Below, piece after piece: positions 25,913 to 42,578 of a DNA stretch of 42,578 nt. The notes under the pieces were generated by a model that did no database searches, was not told the DNA's origin, and saw only the letters and a list, made by a program, of their open reading frames with translations. The position numbers and the translations under genes were made by a program. Numbering within the stretch: position 1 is the first letter of the stretch; each line of letters starts with the position of its first letter. This DNA comes from Hylemonella sp. (GTDB lineage: Bacteria; Pseudomonadota; Gammaproteobacteria; Burkholderiales; Burkholderiaceae_C), in NCBI RefSeq assembly GCF_027532185.1, contig NZ_JAPZSV010000008.1:1-42578 (forward strand), read 5' to 3'.

Positions 25913-28201
25913 TCAGGCGGGGGCCGGCTTCTCCACCGCGAATGATAACGATACTTGCGCCCCCACCACCTGCTCCTCGGCCAGGCGGTTGGCCAGGTCG
26001 ATCCGGGCCCCGTGCTCGTCGGCAATCTTCTTCACCACGGCCAGACCCAAGCCCGTGCCTTTGGGCTTGGTGGTGACATAGGGCTCGAACGCGCGCTTGA
26101 GAATGGCCTCGGGAAAGCCCGTGCCCCAGTCGAGCACGCTCAGACGCACGCGACCGCTGGCCTCGACCCACTGGGTGCGTACGGTGACCGGGAATTCGGG
26201 TCCGCTGCGACCGGTGCTCTCGGTGGCGTCCTGCGCGTTCTGAACCAGGTTGTGCAGCACCTGGCGCAGCTGCTGGGCGTCGCCCATGACCGGCGGGCAG
26301 CGCGCGTCGAGGTCCTTGACCACGGGGATGCGGGCGGCAGATCCCCCATAGAGCTGCAGCACCTCGCCGACCAGAGCGTTCAGATCCAGGGCATGCAGTT
26401 CGGCTGCCGGCAGGCGGGCGTAATCGCGGAATTCGTTGACCAGGCGCTTCATGGCATCGACCTGGTCAACGATGGTCTTGACGGACTTGGTGACCACGGC
26501 CTGCTCGGCCTCCTCCACCTTGCCGGCGAGCTTGCGCTCGAGCCGCTCGGCCGAGAGCTGGATGGGCGTGAGCGGGTTCTTGATCTCGTGCGCCAGGCGG
26601 CGCGCCACCTCGCCCCAGGCTTGGGCGCGCTGCGCCGAGACGATCTCGGAGATGTCGTCGAAGACCAGCAGCCAGGCCTTGCCTGGCAGCTCGGCGCCGC
26701 GCGCCACCAGGGTCAGGGTGCCGCGGCCGTTGGCGCTGTCGGCCGCGGGCGAGCCCGAAGGGGCCCCCAGCTCGAAGGACTGCTGCCAGTGGTCCAGTGC
26801 GTGTTCGGCACGCTCCTCGACGAAGCGGTCGAACTGCTGCTTGACGCTGCGCGCAAACTCTTCCAGGCCCTCGATGTCGGACAGGCGCCGGCCCTCCCAG
26901 GCCGCCATGGGCACGCGCAGGATGCGCGTGGCGCCGGGATTGACCGACTGGATCACGCCATTGGCGTCGAGCACCATGACGCCGGCCGTCAGGTTGTCCA
27001 GGATGGTCTGCAGGTTCTCGCGCGCGGCATTGACCTGCTCCATGCTGACCTCGACCGCGCGGCGTGCATCGGCCAGCTGCTGGGTCATGTCGGCAAACGA
27101 TCGTGTCAGGCCGCCAAGTTCGTCGCGCCCCTGCAGCGCCGCCTTGGGGGTGAGGTCGCCCGCGGCCACCTGGCGCACGCCCTCGGCCAGCAGCAGCAGC
27201 GGCCGCGTGATCTGGTTGCCCAGCACCACGGCCAGCAGCACGGCGCCAAAGACGGCCAGAAATAGGCTGAGCGTGAGCGTGCCGATGTACATGCGCCGCA
27301 GGCCCTGCCGCGCCAGCGCACGTTCCTGGTATTCACGGTGCGCCTCGGTCACGGCCAGGGCGTTGGCCACCAGGCTCTCGGGCAGGATCTGGGTCACGAG
27401 AAGAAAGCGCGGTTCGTCCAGGATGTCCAGCCCGGTGCGCGGCACCAGCACCAGGGCCTTGATGCGGGCCTGGGCCGGCGCCATGGCGGTGCCGTCCTCC
27501 AGCCCTTCGACCCAGGTCACGGCGCGCTGGCTGCGCGCCTTGCGCAGCTGTGCCGGCGCGGGCCGCTCGGGGTTGAGCAGGAAGCGCGAGTCGCCCGCGC
27601 TGGCCAGCAGCTGGCCGCTGGCACTCCAGAGGATGGCGTCGCGCACCTCCAGCTGTTCGCGCAGGCGCTCCAGCATCAGGCCGGCCACCACATCGGGCGC
27701 ATCTTGCAGGGGCACGGAAGCCGAGCGGGTCTTGGTGGCCAGGTCGTTGGACAGGGTTTCCAGCGTGGCCCGTCCCAGGCCCAGGCCGGCCTCGAGCGCG
27801 CCCTCGACCTGCACGTCAAACCAGCTCTCGATGGAGCGCGAGACGAACTGGTAGGACACCACATAGATCAGCAGGCCCGGCACGAAGCCCGCCAGCGCGA
27901 AGATCATGGCCAGCTTGACCAGCAACCGGCTGCCGAAGCGCCCCTGGCGCAGGCGGCGCAGCAGGCGCCAGCCCACCCAGGCGATCACGCCCAGCAGGGC
28001 CACGGCCACGACCACGTTGAGGGTAAAGAGGAGCGCGTAGTTGCGCTCGTACAGTTCGCGGTTGCCCGTGGCCTGGGTGAGCAGGAACATGAGCACCAGG
28101 CCGATGGCCACCACGATGGCCAGCACCACCCCGAAGGTCCAGCGCAGGGCCGTGGACTGCGGTGCGTGCCGCCGGCCCGCCCCTGCCGCCGGGCTCGTCA
28201 C
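25913..28201 (-). CDS. ntrY: NtrY-like sensor histidine kinase
   Basis: This 762-aa inner-membrane kinase has three N-terminal membrane segments (near 25-45, 55-78 and 95-115). A long periplasmic or extracytoplasmic part ends in another segment (LTLSLFLAVFGAVLLAVVLG). HAMP follows (NQITRPLLLLAEGVRQVAAG), then PAS (ILDNLTAGVMVLDANGVIQS) and the kinase core. The phosphoacceptor is His538 in RRLAHEIKNPLTPIQ, and ATP-binding boxes are LHNLVQNAQDA, LDWGTGF and KGTGLGLAVVKKI. The start is GTG 28201, overlapping the DUF4390 stop as GTGA. The response regulator follows directly. The order rsmB-DUF4390-ntrY-ntrX is common in betaproteobacteria. The signal is not evident. Confidence 0.92.
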   Translation of the reverse strand: MTSPAAGAGRRHAPQSTALRWTFGVVLAIVVAIGLVLMFLLTQATGNRELYERNYALLFTLNVVVAVALLGVIAWVGWRLLRRLRQGRFGSRLLVKLAMIFALAGFVPGLLIYVVSYQFVSRSIESWFDVQVEGALEAGLGLGRATLETLSNDLATKTRSASVPLQDAPDVVAGLMLERLREQLEVRDAILWSASGQLLASAGDSRFLLNPERPAPAQLRKARSQRAVTWVEGLEDGTAMAPAQARIKALVLVPRTGLDILDEPRFLLVTQILPESLVANALAVTEAHREYQERALARQGLRRMYIGTLTLSLFLAVFGAVLLAVVLGNQITRPLLLLAEGVRQVAAGDLTPKAALQGRDELGGLTRSFADMTQQLADARRAVEVSMEQVNAARENLQTILDNLTAGVMVLDANGVIQSVNPGATRILRVPMAAWEGRRLSDIEGLEEFARSVKQQFDRFVEERAEHALDHWQQSFELGAPSGSPAADSANGRGTLTLVARGAELPGKAWLLVFDDISEIVSAQRAQAWGEVARRLAHEIKNPLTPIQLSAERLERKLAGKVEEAEQAVVTKSVKTIVDQVDAMKRLVNEFRDYARLPAAELHALDLNALVGEVLQLYGGSAARIPVVKDLDARCPPVMGDAQQLRQVLHNLVQNAQDATESTGRSGPEFPVTVRTQWVEASGRVRLSVLDWGTGFPEAILKRAFEPYVTTKPKGTGLGLAVVKKIADEHGARIDLANRLAEEQVVGAQVSLSFAVEKPAPA

Positions 28202-28824
28202 TTCAGGCTCTCCGGCTGCAGGCGACGGCTGGTGCTGGCGGCCAGCACCCAGTCGCTCTCACCCAGGGTGCCGATCTGCAGCGGACGCGGCAGCTGGGCG
28301 GTGTCGAGGCGGAAACGGAAGTCCAGGCGGTGCGTGCTGCCGGCTTCGAGCGCGCCGACGTCGGCGATGCGCCAGCCGACGAAACGGCGGATCAGGGCCA
28401 GGGCCTCGTCCAGGCTGTCAAAGGTCTGGCCCAGGGCCGCACCCGCCTCGCCAGGACGGCCCGGGCCGCTGCCGATGCTCAGGCGCCAGCGGCGCGTGAG
28501 CGGCTGGTAGACCAGGCGCATCTGGCGCTGGGCACTGGCCACACGCTTGTCCAGCCAATACCAGCGTTCGCGGTAGATCTCGGCTTCGGCGACGAAGATC
28601 ACAGGCAGACCCTTGTTGAGCGCATCCTGTACCGACCCCGGCAATTCGAACTGCAGGCCGACGTTGAGCTCCACCGTCTCACCCTGGCGCCGCAGCTCCA
28701 GCTGGCTGATGTCGACCGCGACCGGCTGCGCGTGCAGGGACACCACCCCCCCCAGCAGGGCACAGGCCAAAAGCGCGGACAGTTCAGCCCGCGCCCTTCT
28801 CCAGCAGCGCGTAATAAAAGCCAT
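28198..28824 (-). CDS. DUF4390 domain protein, exported
   Basis: The 208-aa product opens with a signal-like segment (MAFITRCWRRARAELSALLA, then CALLGGVVSLHAQP). A beta-rich domain follows with VAVDISQLELRRQGETVELN, LPVIFVAEAEIYRERWYWLD and LVYQPLTRRWRLSIGSG, the DUF4390 pattern. Its location between rsmB and ntrY, overlapping both (41 bp with the rsmB 3' end, 4 bp with ntrY), points to coupling. As a predicted periplasmic protein beside a kinase with a large extracytoplasmic region, it could modulate signal input. That is inference; the family function is unknown. Confidence 0.85.
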   Translation of the reverse strand: MAFITRCWRRARAELSALLACALLGGVVSLHAQPVAVDISQLELRRQGETVELNVGLQFELPGSVQDALNKGLPVIFVAEAEIYRERWYWLDKRVASAQRQMRLVYQPLTRRWRLSIGSGPGRPGEAGAALGQTFDSLDEALALIRRFVGWRIADVGALEAGSTHRLDFRFRLDTAQLPRPLQIGTLGESDWVLAASTSRRLQPESLK

Positions 28825-30115
28825 CGTGGTCACTGCTCCGATTGTCCGTGACCGACTCCCCCTGCGGCGTCGTCGAGGGCCATAAATGCCCCGGCGCGGG
28901 CAGCAAACGGGCTGCTTTGTTGTGCGCAAGAAACGCCTGCACCTGCTCCTCCCCTTCAGCCCGGAAGACCGAGCAGGTGCAGTACACCAATCGTCCGCCT
29001 GGCGCCAGCAGGGGCCACAGGGTCTGGAGCAGCCGCGCCTGCTGGACAGCCAATGCGGCGATGTCCGAGGCGCGACGCAGCCAGCGCACGTCCGGATGCC
29101 GGCGCACGATGCCCGAGGCCGTGCAGGGTGCGTCGAGCAGGATGGCGTCGTAAGGCCGGCCGTCCCACCAGGTCTCGGGCTGGCCGGCATCGGCGGCCAG
29201 CACGCGGGCCTGCAGGCCCAGGCGTTGCAGCGTGTCTTCGATGCGGCGGCAGCGTTGGACATCGATGTCGAGGGCGACGACCTCGGCATCGGCCAGCTCC
29301 AGCAGGTGGGCCGTCTTGCCGCCGGGCGCGGCACAGGCGTCGAGGATGCGCAAGCCGCTGCGGCCTTCCCAGCCCTGCAGCAACAGGGGTGCAGCCAGCT
29401 GGGCGGCCGCGTCCTGCACCGAGACCCGGCCCTGGGCAAAGCCGGGGATCTGGGTCACGGGCAGGGCCTGCGCCAGTGTCACGCCGGCTGTACCGTTGCG
29501 CCGCGCCGCGATGCCCGCAGCCTGCAGCGTGGCCAGGTAGTCCTCGACACTGCCCTGGCGTGGGTTCACGCGCAGGGTCATGGGTGGCTGGCGGTTGTTG
29601 GCCTCCAGCACGGCCTGCCAGTGGGTGGGCAGCTCATGTTGCAGCCGGGCGATCCACCAGGCCGGGTGGTTCCAGCGCGCCACGGGATCGGCATCCGTCT
29701 GCGCGACCAGGGCCACACGTTCTCGCAGGAAGCGGCGCAGGCAGGCGTTGACGAAGCTGGCCTGGGCACGGGTGGCCGGCGTGCGCTTGGCGCTTTCCAC
29801 GGCCTGGTTGACCAGGGTATGGGCCTCGTAGGGCGCGCCCTCGTCGCGCCAGGCCAGGGCCAGGGCGAGACACAGCAGGGCGTCGACGGCCGGTGGCGGC
29901 TTGCGCGATGCCAGCAGCTGCCGCAGCGCCTCGGCCCGACCGAGCTGGCGCAGCGCGGCATAGACCAGGGCCTGCACACCGGGGCGCAGGCTGTCGGGCA
30001 CGGCCTCCAGCGCCTCCCCGCCCGAGCGACCGGCGCGCACCGCGGCCAGCACGCTGGCGCCCGCCTGCAGCTGGCGCCAGAGCTCGGGGGCTCGCTTGTC
30101 TTCACTCATGGGCAT
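28784..30115 (-). CDS. rsmB: 16S rRNA m5C967 methyltransferase RsmB
   Basis: RsmB methylates cytosine 967 of 16S rRNA with S-adenosylmethionine. The 443-aa product has an N-terminal NusB-like RNA-binding domain (about 1-150) and a Rossmann methyltransferase. SAM-binding is at LDACAAPGGKTAHLLE, motif IV with a conserved Cys at LLDAPCTASGI, and the catalytic cysteine in CTCSVF near residue 380. The start is ATG 30115 or, two codons later, 30109; neither has a good ribosome site. It follows the rpoC terminator, so it begins a new unit leading into DUF4390 and ntrYX. Its 3' end overlaps the DUF4390 frame by 41 bp. Confidence 0.93.
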   Translation of the reverse strand: MPMSEDKRAPELWRQLQAGASVLAAVRAGRSGGEALEAVPDSLRPGVQALVYAALRQLGRAEALRQLLASRKPPPAVDALLCLALALAWRDEGAPYEAHTLVNQAVESAKRTPATRAQASFVNACLRRFLRERVALVAQTDADPVARWNHPAWWIARLQHELPTHWQAVLEANNRQPPMTLRVNPRQGSVEDYLATLQAAGIAARRNGTAGVTLAQALPVTQIPGFAQGRVSVQDAAAQLAAPLLLQGWEGRSGLRILDACAAPGGKTAHLLELADAEVVALDIDVQRCRRIEDTLQRLGLQARVLAADAGQPETWWDGRPYDAILLDAPCTASGIVRRHPDVRWLRRASDIAALAVQQARLLQTLWPLLAPGGRLVYCTCSVFRAEGEEQVQAFLAHNKAARLLPAPGHLWPSTTPQGESVTDNRSSDHDGFYYALLEKGAG

Positions 30116-30127
30116 GGATCATGGGGC

Positions 30128-30162
30128 AAAAAAATGCCCCAGGCGCGGTAGCACCTGGGGCA
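30128..30162 (-). terminator. Rho-independent terminator of the rpoBC operon
   Basis: On the minus strand TGCCCCAGG (30162-30154) pairs with CCTGGGGCA (30143-30135), followed by seven T (30134-30128). It lies 33 bp after the rpoC stop and just before rsmB, marking the end of the large ribosomal/RNA polymerase transcript. Confidence 0.93.
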
Positions 30163-30194
30163 GGGGCGCAGGCAGCGCAGACACGCAACCGGTC

Positions 30195-34400
<4,206 letters not shown>

Positions 34401-34435
34401 ATAACTCTTTCCTTAATCTGTTGCCACGCGGTCGC

Positions 34436-38548
<4,113 letters not shown>

Positions 38549-38696
38549 GAGATCTCCGGGCTATTGAGGTCTTTGGCGACTGGCGCGCCGGGCATCACAC
38601 CCAGCAGGCTTGGTGGTTGGCCGCTACCAACCAATGGCGGACGGCCGCGCATTGCACACGGCCCGAACCAAGGCGTCTTCTGCAGTCGGGTCAGAA

Positions 38697-38738
38697 AACA
38701 CTGGAAAGAAGACTTGTTGAAGTCTTCTTTCCAGTGTT
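38697..38738 (-). terminator. Perfect 19-bp hairpin between rplL and rpoB (attenuator or RNase site)
   Basis: AACACTGGAAAGAAGACTT (38697-38715) has an exact inverted copy at 38720-38738, with a 4-nt loop. Reading leftward, as the operon does, the right arm is followed by TTTTCTG. It therefore looks like a partial terminator, though the long A+T-containing stem would also suit RNase III cleavage. Both devices are known in the rplL-rpoB spacer of E. coli. The rest of the spacer shows no gene. Confidence 0.75.
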
Positions 38739-38795
38739 GCACCCACTCACTTCGCCGGGGCGAAGCACCACTGAGGGTGCGCTCTGTAAGCGCCA

Positions 38796-38828
38796 AAGGC
38801 TGGAGGCCTTTTCAGACACTCCAGCCTT
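38796..38828 (-). terminator. Hairpin just after rplL
   Basis: AAGGCTGGAG (38796-38805) and CTCCAGCCTT (38819-38828) form a perfect 10-bp stem with a 13-nt loop, 14 bp after the rplL stop. Leftward only TTT follows, so termination would be partial. It may protect the rplJL message 3' end. Confidence 0.5.
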
Positions 38829-38842
38829 CGAGCGGGACTGAA

Positions 38843-39223
38843 TTACTTCAGTTCAGCCTTGGCACCGGCTTCCACCAGCTTCTTGACAGCAGCCTCGGCG
38901 TCAGCCTTGGGCATGGCTTCCTTGACGACCTTGGGAGCGCCGTCCACCAGATCCTTGGCTTCCTTGAGGCCCAGACCGGTGATTTCGCGCACAGCCTTGA
39001 TGACGCCGACCTTCTGGGCGCCAGCGTCGGTCAGCACGACGTTGAACTCGGTCTTCTCCTCGGCCGCGGCGGCAGCGCCACCACCAGCACCACCCGCGGC
39101 CGGAGCGGCCATGGCGGCGGCGCTCACGCCGAACTTCTCTTCGATGGCTTTCACCAGGTCGTTGAGTTCCATGACCGACATGCTGTCCAGGGCGGTCAGA
39201 AATGCGTCTTTATCGAATGCCAT
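38843..39223 (-). CDS. rplL: 50S ribosomal protein L7/L12
   Basis: The 126-aa stalk protein recruits translation factors. It has the N-terminal dimerisation domain ([20 protein letters not shown]), an alanine/glycine-rich hinge at about 37-54 and the C-terminal factor-binding domain ([20 protein letters not shown], then [15 protein letters not shown]). ATG 39223 has AAGGAAATC upstream. It is 48 bp downstream of rplJ and followed by two hairpins before rpoB. Confidence 0.98.
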   Translation of the reverse strand: MAFDKDAFLTALDSMSVMELNDLVKAIEEKFGVSAAAMAAPAAGGAGGGAAAAAEEKTEFNVVLTDAGAQKVGVIKAVREITGLGLKEAKDLVDGAPKVVKEAMPKADAEAAVKKLVEAGAKAELK

Positions 39224-39271
39224 TTTGATTTCCTTCAGATTCCAATAAGTTGGTTAGCAGACTGCGCCATT

Positions 39272-39772
39272 TCAGGCGGCAGCCGTTTCGCCTTTTTTCG
39301 CCGCCAGGGCACCCAGCACCACGGCGGTGCGGGAGATCGGCGACTTGAGCAAGCCACACAGCTGAGCCAGCAGCACTTCCTTGGAGGGAATGCTTGCCAG
39401 CTGCTTCACGCCATTGACGTCCAGGGCCTTGCCGCCGTATGCGCCGCCGCGAATCACCAGCTTGTCGTTGGTTTTCGCGAAATCGGCCACCACGCGAGCG
39501 GCGGCCACGGCATCGACGGAGAAGCCATAGATCAGCGGACCGGTCATCTTGTCGGCCGCGACTTCAAACTGGCTGCCAGCCACAGCACGGCGGGCCAGGG
39601 TGTTCTTCAGAACACTCAGGCTCACACCCTGACTGCGAGCGGTGGAACGCAGTTTGGTCATGTCAGCGACCGTGATGCCGCGGTATTCCGCCATCACGAG
39701 CGTTTGAGCTTTAGCGGCGAGGCCGGTCACTTCGGTGATGACCGCTTCTTTCTCACTGCGATTCAGACTCAA
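39272..39772 (-). CDS. rplJ: 50S ribosomal protein L10
   Basis: The 166-aa product anchors the L7/L12 stalk and in many bacteria represses its own operon by binding the leader RNA. It begins [20 protein letters not shown] and carries the typical [18 protein letters not shown] and [12 protein letters not shown]. The start codon is TTG 39772, supported by AAGGAG nine bases upstream and by the family-like first residues; the only nearby in-frame ATG would remove conserved sequence. A 241-bp leader separates it from rplA. Confidence 0.97.
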   Translation of the reverse strand: MSLNRSEKEAVITEVTGLAAKAQTLVMAEYRGITVADMTKLRSTARSQGVSLSVLKNTLARRAVAGSQFEVAADKMTGPLIYGFSVDAVAAARVVADFAKTNDKLVIRGGAYGGKALDVNGVKQLASIPSKEVLLAQLCGLLKSPISRTAVVLGALAAKKGETAAA

Positions 39773-40013
39773 GGTCTAACTCCTTCAATATGTGTTCCTG
39801 GGCTTACGCTTCAGAACACGCCTTTCTTGCAGCGACCAACTGTTTTTGGAATTTCATCCATCTGCAGCGGGATCGCCATCTACGCTGGCTTTCACTGATT
39901 AAGCACAGCAGGACTGTGCGCCAACGGTCTTGGATGGCCCGCTCTCATCCGGAGATGAAAGCGACCCACCACTCTAAGCAGCTGCTTCCAGCCGCTTAAA
40001 TCTCTACTCGCGA
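39773..40013 (-). promoter_or_regulatory. rplJL leader (probable L10 autoregulatory RNA)
   Basis: The 241-bp space between rplA and rplJ holds no ORF of note. On the minus strand it has several small stem-loops, for example AAGCGGCTG with CAGCTGCTT just after rplA, and GCACAG with CTGTGC in the middle. It ends in GAAGGAGTTAGACC before the TTG start. Its place and structure fit the L10 leader known from proteobacteria; a match to the conserved fold has not been computed. Confidence 0.5.
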
Positions 40014-40709
40014 TTACGCCGAGATGGACTGGGTGTCGACACGGACACCCACGCCCATCGTGGACGAAACCGCCACCTTGCGCAGGAACACGCCCTTGCT
40101 CGAAGCGGGCTTGGCCTTGTTCAGCGCATCGATCAGGGCGGCCAGGTTGCCTTGCAGCTTGGCAGCGTCGAAAGAACGACGACCGATCGTGCTGTGCACG
40201 ATGCCGGCCTTGTCCACGCGGAACTGCACCTGACCGGCCTTGGCGTTCTTCACGGCCGTGGCCACGTCGGGGGTGACGGTACCGACCTTAGGGTTGGGCA
40301 TCAGGCCACGCGGACCGAGCACCTGACCCAAGGTACCGACCACGCGCATCGCGTCGGGGGCGGCGATCACCACGTCGAAGGGCATGTCGCCAGCCTTCAC
40401 GCGGGCGGCCAGGTCGTCCATGCCGACCACGTCGGCGCCGGCGGCCTTGGCTTCTTCAGCCTTGGCGCCTTGGGCGAACACGGCCACGCGCTTGGTCTTG
40501 CCGGTGCCGTGCGGCAGCACGACGGCGCCACGCACCACCTGGTCGGACTTCTTGGCATCGATGCCGAGCTGCACGGCCACGTCGATGGACTCATCGAACT
40601 TGGCGGTGGCGCACTCTTGCACGATCTTGAGCGCGTCGCTCAGGGCGTACAGCTTGTTGCTGTCGACCTTACCCTGCAGGGCCTTGGCTTTTTTGGTGAG
40701 CTTGGTCAT
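40014..40709 (-). CDS. rplA: 50S ribosomal protein L1
   Basis: The 231-aa product forms the L1 stalk near the E site. It begins [20 protein letters not shown] and shows the family hallmarks [40 protein letters not shown] and [17 protein letters not shown]. Its ATG (40709) directly follows the rplK stop TAA with no spacer, and the ribosome site GGAGGGTG lies in the rplK end, so translation is coupled. In E. coli L1 represses the rplKA message. Confidence 0.98.
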   Translation of the reverse strand: MTKLTKKAKALQGKVDSNKLYALSDALKIVQECATAKFDESIDVAVQLGIDAKKSDQVVRGAVVLPHGTGKTKRVAVFAQGAKAEEAKAAGADVVGMDDLAARVKAGDMPFDVVIAAPDAMRVVGTLGQVLGPRGLMPNPKVGTVTPDVATAVKNAKAGQVQFRVDKAGIVHSTIGRRSFDAAKLQGNLAALIDALNKAKPASSKGVFLRKVAVSSTMGVGVRVDTQSISA

Positions 40710-41141
40710 TTACACACCCTCCACATTCACGCCCATGGAACGGGCAGAACCGGCGATGGTACGGACGGCAGCGTCCAGATCGGCGGCCGTCATGTCCTTC
40801 ATCTTGGTCTTGGCGATTTCCTCGAGCTGGGCACGGGTGATCTTGCCAACCTTGTCGGTGTGCGGCTTGGCCGAACCCTTGTCCAGCTTGATGGCCTTCT
40901 TGATCATCACGGTCGCCGGAGGCGTCTTGATGATGAAGGTGAAGCTCTTGTCCGCAAACGCGGTGATCACCACCGGCAGCGGCAGACCGGGCTCGACGCC
41001 CTGGGTCTGGGCGTTGAACGCCTTGCAGAACTCCATGATGTTCAGACCGCGCTGGCCCAGAGCGGGACCGATCGGCGGCGAGGGATTGGCCTTACCAGCC
41101 GGCACTTGCAGCTTGATAAAACCGACGATTTTTTTCGCCAT
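40710..41141 (-). CDS. rplK: 50S ribosomal protein L11
   Basis: The 143-aa product binds the GTPase-associated centre of 23S rRNA. It starts [20 protein letters not shown] and includes the conserved [19 protein letters not shown] and a C-terminal RNA-binding domain with [13 protein letters not shown] 41141 has CAAGGAGT upstream. It is the first ribosomal gene after nusG (133-bp spacer) and is directly fused in translation to rplA. Confidence 0.98.
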   Translation of the reverse strand: MAKKIVGFIKLQVPAGKANPSPPIGPALGQRGLNIMEFCKAFNAQTQGVEPGLPLPVVITAFADKSFTFIIKTPPATVMIKKAIKLDKGSAKPHTDKVGKITRAQLEEIAKTKMKDMTAADLDAAVRTIAGSARSMGVNVEGV

Positions 41142-41265
41142 GCTTTACTCCTTGCGGGTTTTAACGCCTGGGCAACTTGCCTCGGCTCCCCGGGGTTGAC
41201 GACTCATTCTCTGCACAACATCCACGCCGAGTCGGAAAGCGCGGACTGAAAACCGAACCGAGACG

Positions 41266-41285
41266 AAAAGACCCTCAGGTCTTTT
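41266..41285 (-). terminator. Small hairpin spanning the nusG stop codon
   Basis: AAAAGACC (41266-41273) and GGTCTTTT (41278-41285) form a perfect 8-bp stem around a 4-nt loop. The stop codon of nusG lies in the loop and arm. Leftward, the T tract is inside the stem, so full termination is unlikely. It may be an attenuator or a processing mark between secE-nusG and rplK. Confidence 0.4.
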
Positions 41286-41856
41286 CCACCTGCGAGAACT
41301 CGAGCTCCACCGGCGTCGAGCGGCCGAAGATCGTGACCGCCACACGCACCTTGCTCTTCTCGTAGTTGACCTCCTCGACCGTGCCGTTGAAGTCGGTGAA
41401 GGGGCCTTCCTTGACGCGCACGTACTCGCCCACCTCGAACTCGACCTTGTGACGCGGCTTGTCGGAGCCTTCCTGCATCTGGTTGACGATCTTCATGACC
41501 TCCTCTTCGGAGATCGGGGCCGGGCGGTTCTTGGCGCCGCCCACGAAGCCCGTCACCTTGTTGGTGTGCTTCACCAGGTGCCAGGTGTCGTCGTCCATGA
41601 CCATTTCCACCAGCACGTAGCCGGGGAAGAATTTGCGCTCGGTGGTGCGCTTCTGGCCGTTCTTGACCTCGACCACCTCTTCCATCGGCACCAGGATGCG
41701 GCCGAACTTGTCCTGCATGCCCGAGCGGTTGATGCGCTCGAGAATATTGCGCTCGACGGCCTTCTCCATGCCGGAGTAGGCGTGCACCACGTACCAGCGC
41801 AGGTCGGGGTTCTTCGGCTTGGCGTCTGCCGCGGAGGTATCCAGCACGTCAGTCAT
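41275..41856 (-). CDS. nusG: Transcription elongation and antitermination factor NusG
   Basis: NusG binds elongating RNA polymerase and Rho and couples transcription to the ribosome. The 193-aa product has the NGN domain ([20 protein letters not shown], then [11 protein letters not shown] and GFVGG) and the C-terminal KOW domain ([20 protein letters not shown]). A short N-terminal extension ([17 protein letters not shown]) precedes the fold, common in betaproteobacteria. ATG 41856 shares one base with the secE stop (TGATG) and has GGAGGAAG upstream. Confidence 0.98.
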   Translation of the reverse strand: MTDVLDTSAADAKPKNPDLRWYVVHAYSGMEKAVERNILERINRSGMQDKFGRILVPMEEVVEVKNGQKRTTERKFFPGYVLVEMVMDDDTWHLVKHTNKVTGFVGGAKNRPAPISEEEVMKIVNQMQEGSDKPRHKVEFEVGEYVRVKEGPFTDFNGTVEEVNYEKSKVRVAVTIFGRSTPVELEFSQVEKT

Positions 41857-42239
41857 CACTTCCTCCAGCCCAGGATCAGGTCAAAGATCACCCATTCGAG
41901 GGTCTTGTCGGTCAGCCACAGAAAGAGGGCCATGACCACCACAAAGGCGAAAACATAGGCCGTCATCTGGACGGATTCCTTGCGCGTGGGCCAGACCACC
42001 TTGCCGACTTCGCGCCAGGCATCCCGGCCGAAAGCCCAGAGATCACGACCCGGCTGAGCCGAGAAGAACACGGCGACAGCCGCCACCACGCCTGCGAGCA
42101 AGGCACCCCACTGCGCCACGGCCCCCTGCTTGCCCAGCCAGTAAAAGGCCACCAGCCCCGCCAGCAGCAGCAACACTGCCGCAGCCAGCTTGAGCTTGTC
42201 CGCCCCACTACCAACCGTTTCCACTTGTGACGTTGCCAT
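41856..42239 (-). CDS. secE: Preprotein translocase subunit SecE
   Basis: SecE clamps SecY in the protein-conducting channel. The 127-aa product has three membrane segments ([52 protein letters not shown]) like the 127-aa E. coli protein. The essential cytosolic amphipathic part is [19 protein letters not shown] 42239 (MATSQVE) is preferred over the upstream ATG at 42329, which would read through a hairpin. It is coupled to nusG by a 1-base overlap. Confidence 0.95.
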   Translation of the reverse strand: MATSQVETVGSGADKLKLAAAVLLLLAGLVAFYWLGKQGAVAQWGALLAGVVAAVAVFFSAQPGRDLWAFGRDAWREVGKVVWPTRKESVQMTAYVFAFVVVMALFLWLTDKTLEWVIFDLILGWRK

Positions 42240-42295
42240 TTTCAAGAATTCCGCTTCGCGTCCGTACCAAAACCAGTGCGCCCCTTGAGACGCTG

Positions 42296-42320
42296 AAGCC
42301 CGCCAGGGTGTGGCGGGCTT
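42296..42320 (-). terminator. Hairpin between trpT and secE
   Basis: AAGCCCGCCA (42296-42305) and TGGCGGGCTT (42311-42320) make a perfect 10-bp stem with a 5-nt loop. It sits between tRNA-Trp and secE. Leftward it is followed by CAGCG rather than a long T tract, so it may be a weak terminator or a processing structure for the tRNA precursor. Confidence 0.55.
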
Positions 42321-42349
42321 GTTGTGCACCCCGATCCTCGTGGATCAGG

Positions 42350-42425
42350 TGGCAGGGGCAGTAGGAATCGAACCTACAACCTTCGGTTTTGGAGACCGAC
42401 GCTCTGCCAATTGAGCTATACCCCT
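42350..42425 (-). tRNA. tRNA-Trp (CCA)
   Basis: On the minus strand the gene runs from AGGGGTATAGCTCAATTGG through the anticodon arm with loop CTCCAAA (anticodon CCA) and T arm TAGGTTCGATTCCTA to the acceptor TGCCCCT, G73 and encoded CCA. All stems pair. Its place between tuf and secE is the standard proteobacterial order. Confidence 0.96.
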
Positions 42426-42435
42426 ACACAGATCC

Positions 42436-42578
<143 letters not shown>

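Overview
The window looks like a chromosomal segment of a high-G+C betaproteobacterium, most likely order Burkholderiales and probably family Comamonadaceae. That placement is inferred from gene content, gene order and protein sequences; no rRNA is present. G+C is about 65% by eye, except for a stretch near 23.7-25.0 kb that drops to roughly 40-50%.

Layout. (1) 1-17.7 kb is ordinary chromosome: the 3' end of hemE, priA, katG with an uncharted 26-codon upstream reading frame and a palindromic promoter element, an AEC-family transporter, the helicase gene rep overlapping pldA, an iron-regulated feoAB operon behind a Fur-like box, pcaC, a TetR gene divergent from a DUF2214/MATE pair, and an inducible-type class A beta-lactamase divergent from ampR. 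(2) 17.95-25.12 kb is an integrative element of 7,123 bp in the 3' half of a tRNA-Phe gene, bounded by 48-bp perfect direct repeats. (3) 25.2-30.1 kb carries rsmB-DUF4390-ntrY-ntrX, all leftward. (4) 30.2-42.6 kb is the classical tuf-trpT-secE-nusG-rplKAJL-rpoBC block, all leftward, with several hairpins that probably set transcript ratios.

The element is the part worth attention. In order it carries an XRE regulator, an operator/promoter built from three copies of a 12-bp half-site, a second HTH regulator, about 320 bp dense in hairpins, a filamentous-phage gene II/X-type replication initiator, a small protein in the position of a phage ssDNA-binding protein, a third HTH protein, a DUF4224 protein and a tyrosine integrase. 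It has no coat, adsorption or Zot-like assembly gene, so it resembles an inovirus satellite or a rolling-circle integrative plasmid rather than a complete phage.

Between the integrase and the tRNA, convergent to the rest and lower in G+C, lies a two-gene cargo operon. Its first protein (426 aa) begins with a proteasome beta-subunit-like Ntn-hydrolase signature: Thr right after the initiator Met, Asp at +16 and Lys at +37 from that Thr, and an AADS motif. It is followed after 16 nt by an unrecognised 74-aa protein. A single-chain proteasome-fold hydrolase as cargo of a small phage-like element is my best candidate for an undescribed system; a role in phage defence or inter-element competition is inference from position only.
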